Origin: Pedobacter psychrodurus | GTDB lineage: Bacteria; Bacteroidota; Bacteroidia; Sphingobacteriales; Sphingobacteriaceae | Reading direction: 5' to 3' | DNA: 64,000 nucleotides | NCBI RefSeq assembly: GCF_004331735.1 | Contig: NZ_SJSO01000020.1 | Coordinates: 48,682-112,681 of the forward strand | Part shown: positions 8,361 through 17,937 of the stretch, piece by piece | Layout of the letters: each line of letters begins with the position of its first letter | Numbering within the stretch: the stretch's first letter is position 1 | The notes under the pieces: generated by a model | Database searches by the model: none | Seen by the model: the letters and a program-made list of their open reading frames with translations, nothing else | What the model was told of the DNA's origin: nothing | Made by a program: the position numbers and the translations under genes

Positions 8361-11354
8361 ATGGTTAAAATTTATACAAGCGTTTGTATTGCCTTGTTTT
8401 TATCTGTTTTTGGATCACAATCTTTATATGCCCACGAGGCATGGCTTAAAACGGCTAATGGCGGTTATTTTGTTTTTCAGCAGGATACCACTAAAGCTAA
8501 AAAAGATTCGTCCGATTATTCCATTAAGACCGATACAATTGGCCAAATGGTTAGAGCATTACAGAAATTTAAAACGGTACGCGATACGATTAACATCCGT
8601 TCCTCAACACCTGTTCCGAATTTATCGTTACAGCAAATTATTAAAGGTAATTTGGCTGGAGTTTACGTACAAGAACCAAATGGCGAGCCTGGGACTGAGC
8701 AAAGTATTATTGTGCAAGGTGCATCAGGGGTATTGTTTACTAAAAAGGATATTTATGCATTACAGCCGGCAGTATACTTAAACGGCGTTCCGCTGGTTCA
8801 AGATAATCCTTTTGCTTTCGACGTACAGAAATACGATTTTAACAGGATTGGACCTGCTACCAATTTACTTTCTCAGATCAGTATAGATAATATACAGTCT
8901 ATTTCGGTAATTAAAGATCCGTTTGAATTGGCTAAACTAGGACCAAATGCAGCAAATGGAGCTATATACATTACCACTAAAAATGCAAGAGGAGGACTAA
9001 GAGATATTAGTTTAAACTCTTATTTTGGTTATGTAACTGCTCCACAGGCAAATACCATTAACGGCGTTTATGAAAACAACTTTAGAAGCCAGTTTTATAA
9101 AAAATATAATCCAACGGGTAGCCCAGCTTCTTATTTAAGGGATTCTACAAATGTGGCTTATTTTGGGCCATCAAACTGGACGGATTTATACTATCAAAAT
9201 ACCCCAACTTTTTCTGCTGATTTGGGTATTACAGGAGGATCGGAAAGAGCGAATTTTAGATTTTTTGGTTCAGGTACCAAAAATGCCGGAAATGCAGATA
9301 ATACCGATATTAACAGGTATAATCTATTCTTTGGCATAAACATGGCACCTTTTAAATGGCTTACTGTATCAAGTACAGTTAATACTGCCCGTTTAGATCG
9401 TACAAGGAACAAAAGTTTACGCGATCGCTTTGCCGAAACGCGTTATATCCCCGATTTGAGCAGTCCACTTTCTCCAAATGCTGATTCTTATGCCTCCTAC
9501 TTAACTGAAAATGACCGAAATGTAGATAATAATCGGTCAACAGTGTTAAACGGAAGCTTATCGTTAACCGCGAAAGTGAACAAGTTTGTCATTACAAGCA
9601 CAGGTCTGTTCAATTATAATGAAGGTATTCGTGATTATTTTATTCCATCTTCCTTATTGGCAGGTGTAAGCTATATATCTAATTACTTTGGTTATAGTCA
9701 GCGGGTTTCGCTAAACAATAGTATTAGCTATAAATATGAGATCAACAAAAAGAATACAATTGATTTCGAACTCGGACAGAGCTTACAGGGAGATACCTAT
9801 AAATATAATTATGCCAGAGCATATAATGGGCCAAATGACTATGTAAAGCTATCTTTTGTTGATGCAAGACAAACCATTGGCGGCGTTGATAATCCGGATT
9901 ATTTAAATGTGCTGGCTAAGAATGATTTTTATGTTTTCAGGTATATTGATAAAGAACGCAATAATTTAATGTCGTTTTATGGTTCAGCTAAATATGCGTA
10001 TAAAAATTTATTAACACTAAGTGCTTTGATTAGAAGGGATGGTACTTCAAACGGTCAACCAGATAGCCGTTGGGTAACAACACCTGCTTTTAACGCTAAC
10101 TTCAACCTTAAAGAGCAGTTCTTAAAAAATAATAAAGGGATAGATGCTTTACACTTAAGTGCTTCGTGGGGTAGAACTTTAAGGATTTTCCAGGATGACC
10201 GCTTTGCTGCCGGTCCACAGTACCGTTCGGAAAACGGATGGGAAGAAGAGCCAACAATACCTGGCTATGGTGGTTTGCTAGGTATTAACCGCCCTTATAA
10301 TAGTGGTTTTATTGGTTATAATATTAGCCTACCTTTTGCTGATAGAACTAGTGTAACTTTAGACGCCTCTTTTTTAAACAGCCGTTTAAATACTGCTATT
10401 ACTGTATATAACCGTAATGATAAAAATAATGTTGTTGGTTTACCAGTAGCTGTAGAAACCGGATATTCTACCGAGTACAAATCGGGAATGGATATCAATA
10501 ATAAAGGTATTGAGCTTTTAGTAAACGGATCGGTTATAGAAAGTCAAAATGGCTTAAATTGGAGTACTGGCTTAAACCTGAGCTACAATAAAAATAAACT
10601 ATCAGCTTTACCACAAGGCTTAAATGAATTAATTTATCAGAATGATAATAAACTTCAGGTAGGTAAATCTGTTGGTAGCTATTGGTTGTATACAAACGAA
10701 GGTATTTACAATACCGATGGAGAAGTGCCTGCAGGTAGAACCTTTAATGGTATCCCTATGAAAGCTGGCGATCCGAGATGGGTTGATTACAATGGCGACA
10801 ACAAGATTGATAGTAAAGACAAAGTATTAACTGGTGACAGATTACCGCAGTTTGTAGGCGGATGGAACAATACTCTAGCATATAAAGGATTTGATTTAAA
10901 CTTAAATTTTATTTTTGCTGCGGGTCAGAAAGCCATTAATCAATACGAGGCAACACGTTATGGTTTTGTTAACCGTGAGGCTGGTAACGATATCAATTCG
11001 GTTAAAGAAGTGTCGTCTTGGCAATCTTTTGATAACCAGAAAAACTATCCAATATATAATCCTTGGAGTCCTGTAGATGCCTATCGTACCGATCAGGATC
11101 TGTTTTTAGAAAGCGCTTCTTATGTGAAATTAAGATCAATTACCCTTGGTTACGATTTTAGTAAAGCAGGTTTCTTTAAAAAGGCAGGTGGAAAATTGAG
11201 AAGAGCATATTTATATGCAACTGCATTAAATGTATTTACGCTAACCGACTTTTCGGGTGTTGATCCGGAACTGATCAATTATAATGGTATTTACGATGGT
11301 GCAAATATCACTATCCCAAGAACATTTGTTATTGGCTTCAAACTGGAATTATAA
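8361..11354 (+). CDS. SusC-like TonB-dependent outer membrane transporter, short form
   Basis: A 997-residue outer-membrane glycan or oligopeptide importer with signal peptide (residues 1-24, ending LYA). The plug region follows almost directly: LQQIIKGNLAGVYVQEPNGEPG, QSIIVQGASG, PAVYLNGVPL and ISVIKDPFELAKLGPNAANGAIYITTK match SusC plug motifs. The barrel shows late motifs GDPRWVDYNGDNKIDSKDK, VGGWNNTLAYKGF and the C-terminal IPRTFVIGFKLEL. Unusually, the N-terminal carboxypeptidase-regulatory-like beta-sandwich is missing and no clear TonB box is visible in the short linker at residues 40-85. It is the first gene of the operon and pairs with the SusD gene 18 bases downstream. Confidence 0.9.
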   Translation: MVKIYTSVCIALFLSVFGSQSLYAHEAWLKTANGGYFVFQQDTTKAKKDSSDYSIKTDTIGQMVRALQKFKTVRDTINIRSSTPVPNLSLQQIIKGNLAGVYVQEPNGEPGTEQSIIVQGASGVLFTKKDIYALQPAVYLNGVPLVQDNPFAFDVQKYDFNRIGPATNLLSQISIDNIQSISVIKDPFELAKLGPNAANGAIYITTKNARGGLRDISLNSYFGYVTAPQANTINGVYENNFRSQFYKKYNPTGSPASYLRDSTNVAYFGPSNWTDLYYQNTPTFSADLGITGGSERANFRFFGSGTKNAGNADNTDINRYNLFFGINMAPFKWLTVSSTVNTARLDRTRNKSLRDRFAETRYIPDLSSPLSPNADSYASYLTENDRNVDNNRSTVLNGSLSLTAKVNKFVITSTGLFNYNEGIRDYFIPSSLLAGVSYISNYFGYSQRVSLNNSISYKYEINKKNTIDFELGQSLQGDTYKYNYARAYNGPNDYVKLSFVDARQTIGGVDNPDYLNVLAKNDFYVFRYIDKERNNLMSFYGSAKYAYKNLLTLSALIRRDGTSNGQPDSRWVTTPAFNANFNLKEQFLKNNKGIDALHLSASWGRTLRIFQDDRFAAGPQYRSENGWEEEPTIPGYGGLLGINRPYNSGFIGYNISLPFADRTSVTLDASFLNSRLNTAITVYNRNDKNNVVGLPVAVETGYSTEYKSGMDINNKGIELLVNGSVIESQNGLNWSTGLNLSYNKNKLSALPQGLNELIYQNDNKLQVGKSVGSYWLYTNEGIYNTDGEVPAGRTFNGIPMKAGDPRWVDYNGDNKIDSKDKVLTGDRLPQFVGGWNNTLAYKGFDLNLNFIFAAGQKAINQYEATRYGFVNREAGNDINSVKEVSSWQSFDNQKNYPIYNPWSPVDAYRTDQDLFLESASYVKLRSITLGYDFSKAGFFKKAGGKLRRAYLYATALNVFTLTDFSGVDPELINYNGIYDGANITIPRTFVIGFKLEL

Positions 11355-11372
11355 AATATGACCATTATTAAT

Positions 11373-12977
11373 ATGAAATATTCTAATTATAAAATTAGTA
11401 TCTGCCATAAAATTACGCTTGCTTTAGTCTTAAGCTTAATTTGTGTTGGCAATTTCTCCTGTAAGAAGATTGATGATACACAATCAGTAAGATTAGCTAC
11501 AGAAGAAAGCAACTGGAAAACTTTAGAAGATGCAAGGGCGAATTTACTTTCTGTATACGGCTTATTGCGTTCTGCTACAGTTTCTGATAATACACATTGG
11601 TTGATGGGCGATTTGCGCCAAGGGGATTTCGCGATAACCAACAGGGCAGATTTAAAATCTATTGTTTCGGGGCAGTTAAATGCGCAATATCCTGTAATTA
11701 AACGGATTACCAACTGGCGTAGGTTTTATGCAGCTATTAATGCAGCGAGTATATTTATCGAGCGTTCCAAAGAAATAGTAGGTAAAGATCCACGCTATAC
11801 GCAGATAAACAATAACGTAGATGTGGCCCAGGCAAAAATGCTAAGAGGCTTTGCCTATTTTTATATGGTAAGAATTTGGGGTGATGTACCTTTGCTAACC
11901 TCTTCTCACGATGGGGATTTTGTGAAATTACCTAGAACAAATAAAGAGAAAGTATTGCAATTTGCAACTTCTGAGGTATTGGCTGCAGCGCAGGTAGTTC
12001 CTTTTAGGTATGGTGGTACAGATCCAATATTACCTGGTTTGTATTATGGCGGAAACTGGCCAACATGGAATGGTATTATATTTACCAGATTATCAGCCTA
12101 TATTATTTTAGCGCATATTGCTGCATGGCAGGGTAATTACCTGGATGCTGCAAATTATTCAAAGTTTGTACTCGATAATCAATCAACCCAATATTTCGTA
12201 GATGGTGCTAATCCTTTAGATTACATCGATATGGATGCCCTTACCAACAACGTTAACTACTATAGCCCGTTTGCCTTTAAACGTGCTACTTTAATGGTGG
12301 GTTTCCCTTTTGAGGCAGGTAATGGTTTATCTACAGCTAACGGACATATCGAACAGCTTACTTTGGCTGCTCCATTTATCCCGAAAGAAACACCAGAAAT
12401 GTTTGTACCTAAGGATAGTATTTTGAAAATATTTACTGATCCGCAGGATTTAAGATTTGGTATGATAGGTAATTCTGGATATTACAGAACCAACTACTTT
12501 ACAAACTTCGCATCCGAACAACCAATCTTTAGTAAAATTAAAGTAGTGGGTACTCAGGCAGAAACTCAGGGTAATTTTACATTCTATAGTTCTTCGATGG
12601 TGTTTAGCCGCTTAGAAGAAATTACTTTACTCAGGGCAGAGGCATGTGCCGTACTTGGGCAACGTACCGAAGCTATTAATGCCTTAAACAGAGCTGCAAA
12701 TTTAAGAGGACCTATTGTATATGATCCGGCATCGGGTAAGGATTTAATAGATGCCATTTTTCAAGAACGGAGAAGAGAGTTGATGGGTGAGGGTTGGAGA
12801 TGGTATGATATAGTGAGATATAACAGGATTAAAAAATCTAATGGCACATTTATTAAGAAAAATGGTACGCCGCTCACCTTTAGACAGTTCGAAGATGCTG
12901 GCGGCATTTACTGGCCTGTATCGCCTGATGTAATCAACGCTAATTCATCGGTTACTCAAAATCCATATTGGCAATAA
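11373..12977 (+). CDS. SusD/RagB-like surface lipoprotein 1
   Basis: Surface glycan-binding lid lipoprotein that works with the preceding SusC. From the chosen start it is 534 residues. A lipobox (VGNFSCKK) follows the hydrophobic signal segment. SusD features include the N-terminal helical TPR-like region (ANLLSVYGLLR, AKMLRGFAYFYMVRIWGDVPLLT) and the C-terminal RAEACAVLGQRTEAINALNRA, IFQERRRELMGEGWRWYDIVRY and YWPVSPDVINAN motifs. An upstream in-frame ATG at 11358 adds five residues. I prefer 11373 because the charged start MKYSNYK fits a signal peptide better. Confidence 0.93.
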   Translation: MKYSNYKISICHKITLALVLSLICVGNFSCKKIDDTQSVRLATEESNWKTLEDARANLLSVYGLLRSATVSDNTHWLMGDLRQGDFAITNRADLKSIVSGQLNAQYPVIKRITNWRRFYAAINAASIFIERSKEIVGKDPRYTQINNNVDVAQAKMLRGFAYFYMVRIWGDVPLLTSSHDGDFVKLPRTNKEKVLQFATSEVLAAAQVVPFRYGGTDPILPGLYYGGNWPTWNGIIFTRLSAYIILAHIAAWQGNYLDAANYSKFVLDNQSTQYFVDGANPLDYIDMDALTNNVNYYSPFAFKRATLMVGFPFEAGNGLSTANGHIEQLTLAAPFIPKETPEMFVPKDSILKIFTDPQDLRFGMIGNSGYYRTNYFTNFASEQPIFSKIKVVGTQAETQGNFTFYSSSMVFSRLEEITLLRAEACAVLGQRTEAINALNRAANLRGPIVYDPASGKDLIDAIFQERRRELMGEGWRWYDIVRYNRIKKSNGTFIKKNGTPLTFRQFEDAGGIYWPVSPDVINANSSVTQNPYWQ

Positions 12978-12990
12978 CTATAAGAAGATC

Positions 12991-13665
12991 ATGAAAAAGA
13001 AATTATATAAGAGTAGCTTATTATTAGTGTTAGTGGTAATGGGCATTTATTTAAGTGCTTGCAAGAAAAGCGATTCGACTTATTACGATTATACCAATAC
13101 GGTACAAACGTTTAAAGGCTCGGCTATGGATTATTTAAAATCGAAGCCTAATACTTTTGATTCACTTTTACTGGTATTGGATCGTTTTCCGTTTGTAAAG
13201 GATTCTTTAACCAACCAAAAGGTAACGCTGTTTGCACCTGTAAACGAAAATTTTGCGGCATCGGTAAAATATTTAAATCAAGCCAGAAAGGCAGCGGGGA
13301 AAGCGCCAATTTATTTAAGCACCGCTGATCCGGATCAACTGTTGTATATGCTTTGCAAGTATATTATTAGGGGAGACCGAACTACCAACGCCTATATCAA
13401 TAGTGTTGATGGCATTGCATTAAATACAATAGGTATTAACTACCCTATGCATATTAAAGCAGTAAAATCAAATGCTTCAGGGTATGTAGGTGGGGGTGCT
13501 ACAACACTCGAATACAGTGATATGTACGGTTCGACTATTAAACTGGCTTGGATAACAACAAAAACCAATGCCGTTAATATCAAAGCTGATAATGCTACTA
13601 TTAATATTTTGAGTCCGTTACACAATTTCGGATTTGATGAATTTACAGCCAGATTAGATCAATAG
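12991..13665 (+). CDS. Fasciclin (FAS1) domain lipoprotein 1
   Basis: A 224-residue lipoprotein with lipobox LSACKK at residue 24. The mature part is one FAS1 domain: FDSLLLVLDRFPFVKD, then the box VTLFAPVNENFAA, LLYMLCKYIIRG, and the closing ATINILSPLHNFGF. FAS1 domains mediate adhesion and carbohydrate or protein binding. Its place 13 bases after SusD suggests an extra surface-binding lipoprotein of the uptake complex, comparable in position to SusE or SusF. A paralogue occurs at 19553-20296 after the second SusCD pair, so each pair has its own. Confidence 0.85.
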   Translation: MKKKLYKSSLLLVLVVMGIYLSACKKSDSTYYDYTNTVQTFKGSAMDYLKSKPNTFDSLLLVLDRFPFVKDSLTNQKVTLFAPVNENFAASVKYLNQARKAAGKAPIYLSTADPDQLLYMLCKYIIRGDRTTNAYINSVDGIALNTIGINYPMHIKAVKSNASGYVGGGATTLEYSDMYGSTIKLAWITTKTNAVNIKADNATINILSPLHNFGFDEFTARLDQ

Positions 13666-13669
13666 CCTT

Positions 13670-14716
13670 ATGAAGATGAAAACGAATAAATACATCCTTA
13701 GTATGGGTATCATGCTATCAAGCCTGATGTTTCTACTGATATCGTGTAAGAAAAATTTACCTGATAATAGATTATCTATAGCCAGTGATAGCCAGTACAC
13801 CCAATACCTTTATCAGCCTACTTTAGGCCGAAATACTTTATTTACCAACAATTTTACCTATGGCAACTCTAGCAGGCCTTTGGATTTTAAAATTGTGAAT
13901 ATGCGTACTTTTGGTGGAGAGCCTGCTCCGGAGTTAACCAAACTTTATCCAGTAAAAGTATGGAAAACTGCTTATGATGGAACAGAGAAATCACTTGCAG
14001 AAATTGAAGCCAAGCGTGTAATTGAGAACCATCCGCTTTTCGAGGTTCGTCCGCATTCTGGCGAATTTTTAATGTGGGCAGAAGCCAATTCCAACATGAT
14101 TAAAGCCCAACCAGATTCTGGTTATGTTTTCGATGTTGAAATGTCGAATACAGGTGGTAGAAAATATTTTCAGAATATGCGTCTTACGCCGCTTCGCGAG
14201 CGTCCATATGAACCGTCACCTCTTGATCCGATAACCGGTCAAGGAACTTCTACTTCTGTGAGTCCTTCAGGTGTATTCATCACTGGTGTTAAAACCAATC
14301 AGTTTTTATCATCAAGCGATGTACGGGTTACCTTCAATAAACTCCCAAAAGGTTTGCCAGGTTATTCGGGCCATAGTATTAGTTTCAAATTTGTGGATAC
14401 GCTGGCACAAACCATCGATCCAAATAAATTTGCACTAACCGATTGGGGGAATCTTGTACATGGTTTTAATATGGTAAAAGATGCCAATAAAGTAAAATTC
14501 GATATCGCGTATCCAATTCCCTTAACGGCGTATCCTACCAAATATACTACAACAGATGGCGGTGCTGCAAGGGTAGTATTCAGGTTCGACAGGCAGGCCT
14601 TTGGTGCCGTACTGCTACACTGTTATGTCGCATTAAATTTTAAGATTTATGAAGAGGGCGATTGGGAAATTATCTTCCAGTTTAAGAATGATAAACCAAA
14701 ATTTGATAACGACTGA
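13670..14716 (+). CDS. DUF5007-like surface lipoprotein
   Basis: A 348-residue protein with a signal segment and lipobox LISCKK near residue 26. The sequence is beta-rich with no catalytic motif I can identify. Length and setting (SusCD-fasciclin neighbourhood) fit what I recall of the DUF5007 family of Bacteroidota lipoproteins, but the assignment is from memory. Likely role: surface glycan or peptide capture for the first SusCD pair. It starts 4 bases after the fasciclin gene and ends in a TGATG overlap with the next susC start, which suggests translational coupling across the two modules. Confidence 0.6.
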   Translation: MKMKTNKYILSMGIMLSSLMFLLISCKKNLPDNRLSIASDSQYTQYLYQPTLGRNTLFTNNFTYGNSSRPLDFKIVNMRTFGGEPAPELTKLYPVKVWKTAYDGTEKSLAEIEAKRVIENHPLFEVRPHSGEFLMWAEANSNMIKAQPDSGYVFDVEMSNTGGRKYFQNMRLTPLRERPYEPSPLDPITGQGTSTSVSPSGVFITGVKTNQFLSSSDVRVTFNKLPKGLPGYSGHSISFKFVDTLAQTIDPNKFALTDWGNLVHGFNMVKDANKVKFDIAYPIPLTAYPTKYTTTDGGAARVVFRFDRQAFGAVLLHCYVALNFKIYEEGDWEIIFQFKNDKPKFDND

Positions 14717-17700
14717 TGAAAATAACTAAATCAAAACAAAATATATTTCCAATGAAGTATTTTTACAGCATAGTAATTTTATTGATTTTTGGTTTGCACA
14801 ATCTGGCCTGGGCACAACAGCAAATTGCAGTTACAGGTACAGTTTATGATGGCGAATCAAAAAAGAAAGAAACCATGCCCGGCGTAAGCATTTTAAGCGG
14901 GGGTAAGGTTTTGGCCCAAACAGATGGAGATGGACGCTATAGGGTAACCGTAGCTTCAAATGCAGAAATTACCTTTAAATATTTAAGTTATATAACACAA
15001 GTTATAAAGGTAAATAACCGTACGGTGATTAATTTAACCTTACAGGGCGATAATACTACACTTAAAGAAGTAACTGTTACCGCGGGATATCAGACTAAGA
15101 CAAGGACCCTAACAACAGGTTCTACAGTAACTATTTCAGGTAAAGATATCCAGGGTCAGCCGGCAAGTGATGTAATGTCACTTTTACAAGGTAAAGTTGC
15201 TGGTTTGAACATTCAGAATAGTACAGGTGCACCAGGTTTCAGAGGCTCTATTACCTTACGTGGTATTTCGAATATCAATGTTTCAGGTTCAGGAAGTTCT
15301 AGTTTCTTAACACCTACTTCGCCATTATTTGTAATTGATGGGGTACCTGTTGATGATAATACCAATTATTCTTATGGTTTCCAGCAAGCAGGGCCAGGTG
15401 TATCGCCGATTTCTCAGATACCACCAGAAGATATAGAAGATATTACGACCTTAAAAGATGCTGCAGCTACTGCATTGTACGGATCGAGAGGTGCTTATGG
15501 TGTAATTTTGGTTACCACCAAACGAGGTAACTCAAAAGTGCCAGTGGTTCGTTATACCGGTGCTTCATTTTTCTCAATGGTACCTCAATTGCGTACTGTA
15601 ATAGGTGGTAAGGGCGAGAGGTTGTTACGTATTTCGCAGATTTTGCAGAATGATAGTACTTATAACCATGCAGTAGATTTAATTAACTCCTCACCAATTC
15701 TGGCCGATAGTTTAAACGCATACTTTAATAATTCTACCGATTGGCAATCTTTTTTTTACAGAAATACATTTAACCAAAGCCACAATGTGAATATATCAGG
15801 TGGGGATGTGGCTTTCAACTATAAAGTTGGCTTAGGTGCTTTTGATGAGACCGGTATACAAGAGAATACAGGATATTCAAGATATAATTTGAATATGAAT
15901 ATGCAGTATAACCCAACTCCGAAGTTTAAATTGGTTGGACAGTTACAAAACTCTATCCAAAAGGTACAAACGGGGAGTGGCAATGGTTTATTAAATAGTG
16001 GTTTAGCAACTACAGGTACGGCATCAACATTGCTGCCATCACCATCGTTGTATTCATCGCAAAGTGGTGTTTTGGCACAGCTCGAAACAGATAACGATAA
16101 TAAATCCTTGCAAACTTTTGCAACCATTAATGCCGAATACGAAGTTTTTAGAAATTTCAGAATTGCAACTTTCTTAAATTATACCAATAACTCTAATACA
16201 AAAGATAATTTTTCTCCAGCGGCGTTAAATGGTAACCAATCGCAATATTATACTTATAACGATCGTGCTACCAAATTATATAACCGTAACCAGTTTTCTT
16301 ATGTTTATGGACTAAAAGATGCAGCCGGAGAAGATTCTCACACATTCAATTTATTTGCATTTACCGAGATCAATTCGAGCTTTTTTAAGGCTGATGCGAT
16401 TTTGAACCAAAAAGGAGTAAATGATCAGTTAAGAGGACCTTTAACCAACATGACTGATTATCTAACCTCATTGGGTGGAACTATTGATTATAGGGATGAT
16501 AGAAGTGTAGCCTTTGCCGGTGCATTTTCTTATAACTATAGACAAAAATATGTTTTAGACCTTAACTATCGTTTAGATGCAAACTCTGCTAACGGAGAAA
16601 ATGCCCGTTATATAGCCAACCCATCAATAGCCTTAAAATGGAACTTTAACAAAGAGAAGTTTATGGAAAACGTTAAGTGGGTTGATTATGCTGATATTCG
16701 TTTAAGTTATGGTTCCAATATTCAGCCTGTAGGAGGTATTTTCGATGCCTATGGTAAATATGCAGGAGGCCCACGTTATAACAACACCAATTCTATACTT
16801 TTAGATCTTGAAAGGCTGCCTAATTTAGATTTGCAGCCAACTAAAGCTACTACCTATAATGCCGGTGTTGATTTTAGCTTATTTCAAAACCGTTTTTCAT
16901 TAAATTTTGATACCTACTATAAACAAAACGATAATATTTTCAGGTATAAAAATATTTCAGGCACCAATTCATTCTCAACCATTGCTTCAAATGAGATTAG
17001 TAACGTAAATTACGGTTGGGAATTTCAGGCAACTGCCCGTCCGTTAAATCCGAGCAGCCCTTTTAAATGGACAATTTCTGGAAACTTTGCCATAAACAGA
17101 GAGGTTTTGGCTCAATTGCCTGATGGTTTAAGGGATTTAATTTATTATGATAGAGATTTAGGACAGGATATTTATTACCGTTTAGGTACCAATTCACTTT
17201 CTAATTATCTATATAATACTAAAGGTGTATATTCTACTAATGCGCAGGTACCTGTTGATCCAAACACTGGCTTACCATACCGCGTAGGGGGCACCGGCCG
17301 GTTAAATTACTTTAGGGCAGGAGACCCTGTTTTTACCGATTTAGATGGTAACTATGTACTAGATGGTAACGATAGGGTAATTGCTGGTAACTCGCAACCA
17401 CAGGTTACAGGTGGATTTTATTCGTACCTTCAATGGAAGAACTGGAGCGTAGAGGTTAATACCTCTTTTACCTTAGTGCGTGATATTATTAATAACCCAT
17501 TAGCTAAACAGTTCCAGAACTTCAGTTCTCCGGCATACAATAATCCCCTTAAATCGGGTAGCTTGGTACCTTTAGGTGAACTTAACTACTGGCGTTCACC
17601 GGGTGATATAGCCACTTATGGAAACCCCTTGGATTTTGTACGTGCAGGAATTATCGATCCATACAGACTTAATCAAACAGCATTTCAGGAAGATGGTTCG

Positions 17701-17925
17701 TACTTTAAACTTAACTCCATAAAAGTATATTATATCTTTAATAAGAGCTTTACCAGTAAATTCGGTATGAATAGGGTAAGTATCAACGCTACTGCTGCCA
17801 ACCTTGGCTTTATTACACGCTATACGGGTCCTAATCCTGAAAATGTAACCAGTTTAGGTAGAGATGATTCGGGAGGTTACCCATCTCCAAGACAGTTTAC
17901 TTTAGGTTTAAACATTGAGTTTTAA
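14716..17925 (+). CDS. SusC-like TonB-dependent outer membrane transporter, full-length
   Basis: A 1069-residue importer of the standard SusC architecture. The order is a signal peptide ending LAWAQQ (residue ~35), a carboxypeptidase-regulatory-like domain (VTGTVYDGESKKKETMPGVS to INLTLQGDNT), a TonB box region (LKEVTVTAGYQ), a plug (SLLQGKVAGLNIQ, LRGISNINVSG, IEDITTLKDAAATALYGSRG) and a barrel ending RQFTLGLNIEF. The start overlaps the preceding stop by one base. An alternative ATG at 14752 gives a shorter, more typical signal peptide. It forms the second module of the operon with the SusD gene 12 bases downstream and differs from the first SusC in having the complete N-terminal extension. 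Confidence 0.95.
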   Translation: MKITKSKQNIFPMKYFYSIVILLIFGLHNLAWAQQQIAVTGTVYDGESKKKETMPGVSILSGGKVLAQTDGDGRYRVTVASNAEITFKYLSYITQVIKVNNRTVINLTLQGDNTTLKEVTVTAGYQTKTRTLTTGSTVTISGKDIQGQPASDVMSLLQGKVAGLNIQNSTGAPGFRGSITLRGISNINVSGSGSSSFLTPTSPLFVIDGVPVDDNTNYSYGFQQAGPGVSPISQIPPEDIEDITTLKDAAATALYGSRGAYGVILVTTKRGNSKVPVVRYTGASFFSMVPQLRTVIGGKGERLLRISQILQNDSTYNHAVDLINSSPILADSLNAYFNNSTDWQSFFYRNTFNQSHNVNISGGDVAFNYKVGLGAFDETGIQENTGYSRYNLNMNMQYNPTPKFKLVGQLQNSIQKVQTGSGNGLLNSGLATTGTASTLLPSPSLYSSQSGVLAQLETDNDNKSLQTFATINAEYEVFRNFRIATFLNYTNNSNTKDNFSPAALNGNQSQYYTYNDRATKLYNRNQFSYVYGLKDAAGEDSHTFNLFAFTEINSSFFKADAILNQKGVNDQLRGPLTNMTDYLTSLGGTIDYRDDRSVAFAGAFSYNYRQKYVLDLNYRLDANSANGENARYIANPSIALKWNFNKEKFMENVKWVDYADIRLSYGSNIQPVGGIFDAYGKYAGGPRYNNTNSILLDLERLPNLDLQPTKATTYNAGVDFSLFQNRFSLNFDTYYKQNDNIFRYKNISGTNSFSTIASNEISNVNYGWEFQATARPLNPSSPFKWTISGNFAINREVLAQLPDGLRDLIYYDRDLGQDIYYRLGTNSLSNYLYNTKGVYSTNAQVPVDPNTGLPYRVGGTGRLNYFRAGDPVFTDLDGNYVLDGNDRVIAGNSQPQVTGGFYSYLQWKNWSVEVNTSFTLVRDIINNPLAKQFQNFSSPAYNNPLKSGSLVPLGELNYWRSPGDIATYGNPLDFVRAGIIDPYRLNQTAFQEDGSYFKLNSIKVYYIFNKSFTSKFGMNRVSINATAANLGFITRYTGPNPENVTSLGRDDSGGYPSPRQFTLGLNIEF

Positions 17926-17937
17926 AATTGTAAGAAA

